DNA of 64,000 bases from JASLDZ01 sp964235945 (GTDB taxonomy: Bacteria; Pseudomonadota; Alphaproteobacteria; Caulobacterales; Caulobacteraceae), in contig CAXSDV010000006.1 in assembly GCA_964235945.1 (NCBI GenBank), forward strand, positions 27,872-91,871, given 5' to 3'. Position numbers and translations under genes: made by a program. Positions 32,484 through 39,199 of the stretch are shown in pieces. The notes below the pieces were generated by a model that saw only the letters and a list, made by a program, of their open reading frames with translations, made no database searches and was not told the DNA's origin. Every line of letters starts with the position of its first letter. Within the stretch, counting starts at the first letter, position 1.

Positions 32484-32813
32484 GTGACCGACGAATCCAC
32501 CCAGCCCGTGTCCGACCCGTCCGGTGCGGGCCTGTCCACCACCAGCGACGCCGCGGGCGACGGGGTGGAGGTGAGCGGCCGCGCCGCCGCCGGAGGACGA
32601 ACGGGTTCGCGCACCTTCGTCATCCTGATCGCTTCGACCGCGCTGGTCGTGGTGGCGCTGTTCGGCATGTTCGCCCTGCACGCCCCCGCGCTGAGCCAGG
32701 GCGGCTCCAACGGCGGGCAGTCGGGGGCCGGGGCGGCGGGAAGGCAATTCCACGAAGCTCCGCCCTCGCCCAAGCCGTCCCCGCCCGGCGGCCCGGGCGC
32801 CAACTCGAACTGA
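32484..32813 (+). CDS. Single-span membrane protein of unknown function
   Basis: 109 residues. A Thr/Ser/Gly-rich N-terminal 45 residues, one transmembrane helix (TFVILIASTALVVVALFGMFAL), then a Gly/Pro-rich low-complexity tail ending PGGPGANSN. No family recognised. GTG 32484 has AAAGG upstream; an earlier GTG at 32451 is possible. Its EcfG promoter places it in the stress regulon. Low complexity outside the helix means it could be fast-evolving. Confidence 0.65.
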   Translation: MTDESTQPVSDPSGAGLSTTSDAAGDGVEVSGRAAAGGRTGSRTFVILIASTALVVVALFGMFALHAPALSQGGSNGGQSGAGAAGRQFHEAPPSPKPSPPGGPGANSN

Positions 32814-32821
32814 TCCCGATA

Positions 32822-32856
32822 GCTGGGGGCGGCGGCCCTGTTCCGCCGCCCCCAGC
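32822..32856. terminator. Bidirectional terminator-like hairpin
   Basis: A perfect 14-base stem (GCTGGGGGCGGCGG and its complement) with a 7-base loop sits exactly between the convergent genes ending at 32813 and 32859. Confidence 0.75.
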
Positions 32857-32858
32857 GG

Positions 32859-33032
32859 TCAGACGACGGAGTCGCCGCGTAGGGCGCGCACGACGAAGCC
32901 CGCCACGAGAACCACAAGGAAGATCAGGAACAACACTTTGGCGATGCTCGCCGCCAGCCCCGCGAGCAGGCCGAAGCCCAGGTATGCGGCGACCAACGCC
33001 AGCACGCCGAACACCACCGCCCAGCCCAGCAT
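32859..33032 (-). CDS. DUF1328 small membrane protein (second copy)
   Basis: 57 residues with two helices: LGWAVVFGVLALVAAYLGFG and IAKVLFLIFLVVLVAGFVVR, with the LAGLAASIAKVLF turn. Paralogue of the protein at 29318-29488 with the same turn and C-terminal RGxS ending. It has its own exact EcfG promoter. Function unknown; stress membrane peptide. Confidence 0.87.
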   Translation of the reverse strand: MLGWAVVFGVLALVAAYLGFGLLAGLAASIAKVLFLIFLVVLVAGFVVRALRGDSVV

Positions 33033-33074
33033 GACCGCCTCCTCGTGCGCCCATCCAAGCGGGCCGGCTCGACC

Positions 33075-33100
33075 AACGACGACGCGGCGACCGGCGTTCC
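33075..33100 (-). promoter_or_regulatory. EcfG-type promoter of the second DUF1328 gene
   Basis: On the minus strand GGAAC (33096-33100), 17 bases, CGTT (33075-33078): exact consensus, about 43 bases upstream of the ATG at 33032. Confidence 0.85.
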
Positions 33101-33112
33101 GATCCCGTGAGC

Positions 33113-33137
33113 GGAACGGTGCGCCCGAGCGCGGGTT
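33113..33137 (+). promoter_or_regulatory. Near-consensus EcfG promoter of the DUF4142 gene
   Basis: GGAAC (33113-33117), 16 bases, GGTT (33134-33137): one mismatch in the -10, the GTT core kept. It lies 67 bases before the ATG at 33204 and back-to-back with the minus-strand EcfG promoter. Confidence 0.55.
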
Positions 33138-33203
33138 TGAGCGGTTCATCGTTCCGATCCGCGCCGCCGGACGCGGCCGGGAAGGAACGCTTGGGAGGCC
33201 CGC

Positions 33204-33698
33204 ATGAAGCTCTTCACCGCCACAGCCCTCGTGGGCGCGCTCGCCGCGACGGCGGCCGGGGCCCAGCCCGCCCCCGACTATGTCCGCATGGCCGGCGCGT
33301 CCGACAAGTTCGAGATCACCGAAGCGCACCTGGCGCAGCAGCGCTCCCACAATCCGCGGATCCTCCAGTACGCGCGCCTGATGGTGCGCGACCACACCAA
33401 GTCGACCGCGCAGGTCAAGGCGGCCGTGCGCCAGACCACCGGCCACAACCCGCCCCCCGCCATGCTGGACGGTCGTGAGCGGCGCATGGTGGCCGACCTG
33501 CGCGCCACCCACGGGCGCGAGTTCGACCGGACCTATGTCGACCAGCAGGTCGCCAGCCACCAGGAGGCGCTCGATCTCCATCGCGGCTATGCCGAGCACG
33601 GCGGCGATCCCGAGCTGCGGCGCACCGCCGGCATGATCACGCCCGTGGTGCAACAGCACCTGGAAATGGCGCACGACCTGCAGAGCCACATGCGCTGA
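33204..33698 (+). CDS. DUF4142 exported protein
   Basis: 164 residues. Signal peptide 1-21 (ending AGAQP). The mature protein is a four-helix DUF4142/ferritin-like bundle: DKFEITEAHLAQQRSHNPRILQYARLMVRDHTKS, then YVDQQVASHQEALDLHRGYAEHG and PVVQQHLEMAHDL. The family often keeps acidic and His residues that could bind metal, but a role is not established. Periplasmic. Flanked by stress-regulated genes and its own near-consensus EcfG promoter. Confidence 0.88.
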   Translation: MKLFTATALVGALAATAAGAQPAPDYVRMAGASDKFEITEAHLAQQRSHNPRILQYARLMVRDHTKSTAQVKAAVRQTTGHNPPPAMLDGRERRMVADLRATHGREFDRTYVDQQVASHQEALDLHRGYAEHGGDPELRRTAGMITPVVQQHLEMAHDLQSHMR

Positions 33699-33699
33699 G

Positions 33700-33726
33700 C
33701 CCCGGGGAGTCGCGGACTCCCCGGGG
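33700..33726 (+). terminator. Terminator hairpin after the DUF4142 gene
   Basis: A perfect 12-base stem (CCCCGGGGAGTC and its complement) with a GCG loop begins one base after the stop region of the DUF4142 gene. There is only a short TT after the stem. Confidence 0.7.
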
Positions 33727-33846
33727 TTCGCCGGCCCGCCCCCTCCTTCCAACGGAAGGGCCGGGCCGGCGTCCGCTTCGTCCCAAGACGAGGCGCCCAT
33801 GCGCACGGGCCTCGCCAGGAAGGAGTGCGCACGCTATCGGCCCACC

Positions 33847-34533
33847 ATGAGCGACTACGTCCTGCCCCCGCCCGCCCGCCCCTGCGTCGAGGTCGAGGGC
33901 GAGGCGGCGCGCTTTGCCGTGCGGCGCATACTGTGCGTGGGCCGCAACTACGGCGCCCACGTGCGCGAGATGGGCGGCGACGCGAAGGAGCAGCCGCCGC
34001 TTTTCTTCACCAAGCCTGCGGACGCGATCTCCACAGGCGGGGCCGACGTGCCCTACCCGTCCGGCACCCGCGACCTCCATCACGAGGTGGAGCTGGTCGT
34101 GGCGCTCCGGTCGGGCGGGGCGGACCTGCCGGTGGAGCACGCCCTCGACCACGTGTTCGGGTATGCGGCGGGGGTGGACCTGACCCGCCGCGACCTGCAG
34201 AGCCGCGCCAAGGCGGGCGGCCAGCCCTGGGATGCGGCCAAGGCCTTCGATCACTCCGCGCCGATCGGTCCCCTGCGCCGCCGCGAAGGCCGCGCGCCGG
34301 CGGACGGCCGTATCCACCTGTCGGTGGACGGCGTTTTGCGCCAGGACGCGCACCTGTCCGACATGATCTGGAGCGTGGCGGAGGTGATCGCCGAAGCCTC
34401 CCGCCTGTGGATGCTGGCCGCGGGCGACCTGATCTTCACCGGCACCCCGCAGGGCGTGGGCCCGCTGGTGCGCGGCTCGCGCGTCCAAGGTGAGGTCGAG
34501 GGCGTGGGGAGGGTCGCTTTCGCCGTGACCTGA
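33847..34533 (+). CDS. Fumarylacetoacetate hydrolase family protein (fumarylpyruvate hydrolase-like)
   Basis: 228 residues. The short-form FAH fold: ILCVGRNYGAHVREMGGDAKEQPPLFFTKPADAI, then LHHEVELVVAL (metal ligands E-x-E), VFGYAAGVDLTRRDLQ, LSDMIWSVAEVIAEASR and AGDLIFTGTPQGVGPL. Acts on C-C bonds of oxo-dicarboxylates such as fumarylpyruvate or acylpyruvates; assignment within the family is not possible. ATG 33847 is preferred over in-frame starts upstream because the conserved region begins shortly after. Stands alone. Confidence 0.9.
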   Translation: MSDYVLPPPARPCVEVEGEAARFAVRRILCVGRNYGAHVREMGGDAKEQPPLFFTKPADAISTGGADVPYPSGTRDLHHEVELVVALRSGGADLPVEHALDHVFGYAAGVDLTRRDLQSRAKAGGQPWDAAKAFDHSAPIGPLRRREGRAPADGRIHLSVDGVLRQDAHLSDMIWSVAEVIAEASRLWMLAAGDLIFTGTPQGVGPLVRGSRVQGEVEGVGRVAFAVT

Positions 34534-34613
34534 CCGCCGACGCGTTTCCCTAAACGTCCGTCGACCTGCGCGCGCGAGTTGAGGTGCGGAACGCGACGGC
34601 GTAGGACGCGACG

Positions 34614-35009
34614 GTGCGGCGCGAACATCCCCAACGTCGGATAGGAAGGCTGGCGGCGATTCTCGCCACGGCCCTGCTCCTGTTCGCCGGCGTGCGCTCC
34701 AACGTCATGCAAGCGCAGATGGCGTCCGTCCCGACGGCCGCCCCGCACGACGTCGCGGCCATGGCGCATTGCATGCGGATGGGCGACCGCACCGGGCGCG
34801 CGCCCAAGTCCGGCAAGGCTGCGGCGGCCCGGTGCGGGTTCTGCGACGTCGCCGGCCAGCCGCCCGTGTGCACGGCGCCCCCGGTGGTCGGCCCTGCGGG
34901 CGCGGTCGCCTGGGTCGCCTGGCGCACGCTCCCCTCGCTCGGACCGCGAGGCCCCCCCGCCGTCGAAGCCCGCGCCCGCGACCCGCCCGCCCTTTCGCTG
35001 ATCGCCTGA
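34614..35009 (+). CDS. DUF2946-like Cys-containing membrane-associated protein
   Basis: 131 residues starting at GTG. One N-terminal hydrophobic segment (LAAILATALLLFAGVRSNVM) is followed by AAMAHCMRMGDRTGRAP, and CGFCDVAGQPPVC, a CxxC plus extra Cys, His and Met. This matches DUF2946, small proteins that in proteobacteria often precede TonB-dependent copper receptors or PepSY proteins. Metal binding is inferred from Cys/His/Met content, not shown. Directly upstream of a TonB receptor and a PepSY membrane protein on the same strand. Confidence 0.68.
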   Translation: MRREHPQRRIGRLAAILATALLLFAGVRSNVMQAQMASVPTAAPHDVAAMAHCMRMGDRTGRAPKSGKAAAARCGFCDVAGQPPVCTAPPVVGPAGAVAWVAWRTLPSLGPRGPPAVEARARDPPALSLIA

Positions 35010-35012
35010 ACC

Positions 35013-35035
35013 GGAAGGGCGGAGTCCGCCCTTCC
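35013..35035 (+). terminator. Hairpin between the DUF2946 gene and the TonB receptor
   Basis: Inverted repeat GGAAGGGCGGA/TCCGCCCTTCC, almost without loop, so the usable stem is 8 bases (GGAAGGGC/GCCCTTCC). It could be an attenuator or partial terminator between the two genes. No U-tract. Confidence 0.35.
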
Positions 35036-35088
35036 TCCCTCACGACAGCGGCCGCGGCGCCCTTGCGCACGCGCGCCTGGACGCCCCC

Positions 35089-37467
35089 ATGATCTCCCGC
35101 CACCTGGCCTGCGCCGCGGCGCTCGCCCTCGCCGCGCCCGCCGTCGCCTCCGCGCGCGCTCAGTCCCCCGCCGCCTCCGTCGCCGCCCGGCGCGCCGACC
35201 TGGAACGCCGCAAGGCGGCGCTCCAGGCGCAGATCGACGCACTGGACGCCCCGACCGCCGGCTCGCCCTCTCCCGTCGCGGCCGGCCCCCCGCCCGGCGC
35301 GGCGGTGGTGGTCGCCGGTCGCGCCGTTCCGCCCGCCGAGCGCCCGCTCGGCCAGACGGTGGTGACCGTCCCGCGCGCGCTCTACGCCGACACGCCGGCC
35401 GTCACGGTGGGCGACATCCTCAAGCTCGCCCCCGGCGTCAGCTTCACCGGGGGCAACGGACCGCGCGACGTGTCCGTGTCCGTGCGCGGCTCCAACGCGC
35501 GGCAGACCTTCTCCATCCGCAACGTGCAGGTGTTCGAGGACGGCTTCCCCGTCACCCAGCCCGACGGCACCGCGCGCAGCGACCTGACCGACCCCCACGC
35601 CTACGCCGGGGTGGACGTGGTGGAGGGCCCCTCCTCGGCGCTCTACGGCAACTACGCCACCGGCGGCGCGCTGCTGTTCCGCACCCGGCCGGGCGGCGAC
35701 ATCGCCGGAGTGGAGGCGGGCGTGGACGCGGGCTCCTTCGGCTACGCCAACGTCTACGCCACCGCCGGCGCCAAGGGCGCGGGCTACGAGTACGCGGGCT
35801 TCGTCAGCCAGGTGCGCGCGGACGGGGCGACGGACCACACGGGCTACTCCACCACCACCGAGAACCTGCTGGCGACCTTCTCGCCCACCGCGCACGACCG
35901 GATCACCCTCAAGCTGGTCAACAACGACCTGGACGCCGACCTTTCCCTGCGCCTGTCGCGGCTGCAGTACGCGCAGAACCCCTACCAGCGGGGCTGCGGC
36001 TCGGCCGCGACGGCGGGCTGCGCCACGCTGAGCCTGTTGAACAACGGCTTCAACGGCGCCCGCACCACCGTGACCGCCGACCAGGTGGGCTCGGGCCGCC
36101 ACGACCGGCGCACCATCGTGGGGGCGCGCTACGAGCACGACGTGGACGACGCCACCGTGTGGCGCACCACCTTCGACTTCGACAACCGCGACATCCGCCA
36201 GCCCACCGGGTCCACCGATTTCCGGGGCGACTATCCGTCCTTCAACGTGATCAGCGACGTGACGCGTCGGGGGAGCCTGCTGGGCCGCGCCTCCACCACG
36301 CTGGTGGGCGTCTTCTTCAACTACGAGAACATCAATTCGCAGGTGCTGAACGTGCTGCCCGTGGCGGGCAGGCGCGACGGCGGGCTGACCCAGACGGTGA
36401 ACGGCCACCAGCTCAACGCGGGCCTGCGCGCCCGCGAGGAGCTGGAGCTCGCACCCGCGGTGACGGCGGTGGCGGGGCTCGGGCTCGAATACACCGACCT
36501 CGGGGCGGACGAGGTGAACTTCACCTACCCCGCCGGGGCCGTTCCCGCCTTCACGCCCATCTCCGTGTCGCGCACTTTCGTCAACGCGGCCCCCGAGGCG
36601 TCCCTCGTCTGGCGGCCGGACGAGGCGTGGAACCTGCACGCGCGCGTGTCCGCCGGCTACGGCACGCCCCAGGCGACCAACCTGTTCGTCACCCCCGCCG
36701 GCGTGTTCGGCGACAACACGCAGCTCAAGACCCAGACCAACACCGGTTTCGACCTCGGGGCCGAGTGGAGCCGCGGGCCCGACCTGCACCTGGTGCTGAC
36801 GGGCTTCTACGAGTTCTTCCGCAACGAGCTGGTCAGCCAGTCGGCGGGGGTGGCGCTGCAGAGCTACACCTACAACGCCCCGCGGTCGGAGCACCGGGGG
36901 GTGGAGCTGGGGCTGGACTGGACGCCCCTGCCCGCCGCCCTGCCCGGCGCGCGCATCTACGTCAGCTACCTGTTCGACGACCAGCGCTACACCCGCTACG
37001 CCGAGCGGCTGACCACCGGCGCGGCCAGCGCGGCCTTCGACCGGTCGGGCGGGCGCATTCCCGGCGTGGCGCCGAGCTTCGGGACGGTGCGCCTGATCTA
37101 CGACGCCGCCCCCGGCGTGCTGAGCGGCGCCCTGCGCGGCCTGGGCGGCTTCGTGGAAGGTACAGGGAGCGACGCCTACGGCCTGGACAACGCCGGCTTC
37201 ATCAAGGCCCCCGGCTATGTGCTGGTGAACGCCGATCTGCACTACGACCTGCCCGCCGAGTTCGGGATCGTCTCGCGCGTGCGCTTCTATGTGGACGTGC
37301 AGAACCTGTTGGACGAGCGCTACGTCGCCTCCGCCTCCAACATCACGGACACGCTCAACCCCGCCACGCGGGCGCAGAACGGCGCGGGCGTGCTCGCGGC
37401 CGCCACCGGCTCCATCTACGCGGGCGCGCCGCGGTCCGTGTTCGGCGGCGTGCGGGTGAAGTTCTGA
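35089..37467 (+). CDS. TonB-dependent receptor of a metal-uptake cluster
   Basis: Outer-membrane receptor of 792 residues. Signal peptide 1-24. A short coiled-coil (RRADLERRKAALQAQIDALDA, residues about 35-55) is unusual for the N-terminus of such a receptor. The plug runs about 90-210 (TVGDILKLAPGVSF, RDVSVSVRGSNARQTFSIRN, VDVVEGPSSALYGNYATGGAL). The barrel ends in GGVRVKF. The plug resembles those of FecA/siderophore and copper-type receptors. The substrate is not established; neighbours (DUF2946, PepSY) favour iron or copper. A PepSY gene follows after 11 bases. Confidence 0.9.
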   Translation: MISRHLACAAALALAAPAVASARAQSPAASVAARRADLERRKAALQAQIDALDAPTAGSPSPVAAGPPPGAAVVVAGRAVPPAERPLGQTVVTVPRALYADTPAVTVGDILKLAPGVSFTGGNGPRDVSVSVRGSNARQTFSIRNVQVFEDGFPVTQPDGTARSDLTDPHAYAGVDVVEGPSSALYGNYATGGALLFRTRPGGDIAGVEAGVDAGSFGYANVYATAGAKGAGYEYAGFVSQVRADGATDHTGYSTTTENLLATFSPTAHDRITLKLVNNDLDADLSLRLSRLQYAQNPYQRGCGSAATAGCATLSLLNNGFNGARTTVTADQVGSGRHDRRTIVGARYEHDVDDATVWRTTFDFDNRDIRQPTGSTDFRGDYPSFNVISDVTRRGSLLGRASTTLVGVFFNYENINSQVLNVLPVAGRRDGGLTQTVNGHQLNAGLRAREELELAPAVTAVAGLGLEYTDLGADEVNFTYPAGAVPAFTPISVSRTFVNAAPEASLVWRPDEAWNLHARVSAGYGTPQATNLFVTPAGVFGDNTQLKTQTNTGFDLGAEWSRGPDLHLVLTGFYEFFRNELVSQSAGVALQSYTYNAPRSEHRGVELGLDWTPLPAALPGARIYVSYLFDDQRYTRYAERLTTGAASAAFDRSGGRIPGVAPSFGTVRLIYDAAPGVLSGALRGLGGFVEGTGSDAYGLDNAGFIKAPGYVLVNADLHYDLPAEFGIVSRVRFYVDVQNLLDERYVASASNITDTLNPATRAQNGAGVLAAATGSIYAGAPRSVFGGVRVKF

Positions 37468-37478
37468 GGAGGACGCCC

Positions 37479-38912
37479 ATGACCTTCACCATCGCCTCCC
37501 CCGCCCGGCCAGCCGAGCGCCGACGCCCCTGGCCGGACTTCCGGACCGTGTGGCGCTGGCACTTCTACGCCGGCCTGTTCTGCATTCCCTTCGTGGTCTG
37601 GCTGGCGCTGACGGGCTCCGTGTACCTGTGGCGGCCGCAGGTGGAGGCCTGGCTCGATCGGCCCTACGCCCACCTGGCCGCCGCCGGCCGCATCGCCCCC
37701 TCGCGGGAGGTGCGCGCCGCCCTGGCCGTGCTGCCGGGCTCGGCGCTGCAGGCCTACCAGCTTCCCCGCACGCCGGACGCGGCGGCCCAGGTGCTGGTGG
37801 GGCGCGGCACGCGGCTCGTGCGCGTGTGGGTCGATCCGCGCGACGGCCACGTGCTCAAGTCCGTGGCGGAGGACGCGCGCCTCATGCGCGTGGTGTTCCG
37901 GCTTCACGGCGAACTGCTGCTGGGCGACAGGGGCTCCTTGCTGGTGGAGCTCGCGGGGTCCTGGGCGGTGGTGATGATCCTCACCGGCCTGTTCCTCTGG
38001 TGGCCGCGGGGGGCGACGGGACCGGCGGGGGTGCTCTACCCGCGGCTCGGCCGGGGGCGACGGCTGTTCTGGCGCGACCTGCACGCCTGCGCGGGGCTGT
38101 GGGTGTCCGCCTTCACCCTCCTGCTGCTGCTGAGCGGCCTGCCCTGGGCCAAGAGCTGGGGCGGCTACCTGAAGGAGGTGCGCCACTTGGCGGGGCAGGC
38201 GGCCGGGGGGCGGGACTGGACCACGGGGAGCGGCTCCGAACGCGCCGCCCGCGTCGCCCTCGACGCCCAGGTGCGCGCCGCCTCCGGACACGCCGAGCAC
38301 GAGGGCCACATGGCGGGCATGGTGATGGCGGCGGGCGGCGCGCCTCCCGCCGGGACCTACGACCCGGTGGACCGCCTGGTTCCGGCGGTGGCCCGGCTGG
38401 ACCTGCCCTATCCGGTGCTGGTCGGCCCCCCGCTGCGGCCGGGCGGCCCCTGGTCGGCGCGGTCCGACACCCCCGACCGGCCGCTGCGGGTGGAGCTGAC
38501 CCTCGCCCCCGCCACCGGGGCGGTGCTGTCGCGGCGCGGCTTCGGCGGGCGCGACTGGGTGGACCGCACGGTGGGGGTGGGGGTGGCCGCCCACGAGGGC
38601 CAGTTGTTCGGCCTCGCCAACCAGCTCCTCAACCTGTTCACCGCCCTGGCGCTGCTGGCGGTGAGCGCGTCCGCGGTGGTGCTGTGGCGGCGTCGCAAGC
38701 CGGGCGGCGTGCTGGGCGCGCCCCTGCCCGTGGGACCGCCGCGCTTCTCGGGCGTCCTCTTGGCGACGGTGCTGGCGCTCGGCCTGCTGCTGCCGCTGAT
38801 GGGGGCCTCGCTGGTGGCGACGGCCCTGCTCGAGCGCTTGGTGCTGCGCCGCCTGCCCGGCGTGCGCGACTGGCTGGGGCTGAGGGCTCCGGAGCCGGCG
38901 AAAGCGGGCTAG
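37479..38912 (+). CDS. PepSY-associated membrane protein (putative metal reductase)
   Basis: 477 residues with four or more transmembrane segments (about 27-48, 168-188, 205-225, 385-410, 430-455). The N-terminus WRWHFYAGLFCIPFVVWLALTG is the PepSY_TM signature, and FRLHGELLLGDRGSLLVELAGSW and WRDLHACAGLWVSAFTLLLL continue it. The PepSY repeats lie in the periplasm. Such proteins are linked to iron-siderophore or copper reduction at the inner membrane. Between segments is a His/Met-rich insert (HAEHEGHMAGMVMAAGG, around residues 270-287) that could bind metal. Operonic with the upstream receptor. Confidence 0.85.
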   Translation: MTFTIASPARPAERRRPWPDFRTVWRWHFYAGLFCIPFVVWLALTGSVYLWRPQVEAWLDRPYAHLAAAGRIAPSREVRAALAVLPGSALQAYQLPRTPDAAAQVLVGRGTRLVRVWVDPRDGHVLKSVAEDARLMRVVFRLHGELLLGDRGSLLVELAGSWAVVMILTGLFLWWPRGATGPAGVLYPRLGRGRRLFWRDLHACAGLWVSAFTLLLLLSGLPWAKSWGGYLKEVRHLAGQAAGGRDWTTGSGSERAARVALDAQVRAASGHAEHEGHMAGMVMAAGGAPPAGTYDPVDRLVPAVARLDLPYPVLVGPPLRPGGPWSARSDTPDRPLRVELTLAPATGAVLSRRGFGGRDWVDRTVGVGVAAHEGQLFGLANQLLNLFTALALLAVSASAVVLWRRRKPGGVLGAPLPVGPPRFSGVLLATVLALGLLLPLMGASLVATALLERLVLRRLPGVRDWLGLRAPEPAKAG

Positions 38913-39082
38913 AGCGGGACTCCATACCTCACCATCGTAGTCTGGGGCGACGAGGAACTTGATGCTCGCCTCCCCCTGACTTCGAGACCGGCCTTTAGGG
39001 GGGACGCCCACCGTCGACCTGTAAGCCCAAAAGTGATGTTTATATCTTTGGAAGTCGACGTCTCCGCTTAGACTGCTTTCCA
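38913..39082. other. Intergenic region, AT-richer, no gene seen
   Basis: A stretch of lower GC than its surroundings (for example ATGTTTATATCTTTGGAAG near 39034). No open frame with coding character and no hairpin stands out. It probably holds the promoter region of the phosphodiesterase lipoprotein, whose Pho box starts at 39083. Confidence 0.5.
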
Positions 39083-39111
39083 TTGTCACGCAGCTTTCAC
39101 GAGGGCGTCAC
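39083..39111 (+). promoter_or_regulatory. Candidate PhoB box (three half-sites)
   Basis: TTGTCAC (39083-39089), CTTTCAC (39094-39100) and GCGTCAC (39105-39111) repeat every 11 bases with 4-base gaps, all sharing the TCAC core of CTGTCAY. This is a good match to a tandem Pho box, upstream of a phosphodiesterase-like gene. Confidence 0.65.
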
Positions 39112-39199
39112 GCGCGAGAGTTAGGTCGAGGGCCGATCGAGGATGCTTGGGCGCATCGCGTGCGGCATGTCGAAGATCGGTGCAAAAGGGGCGTCTGCC

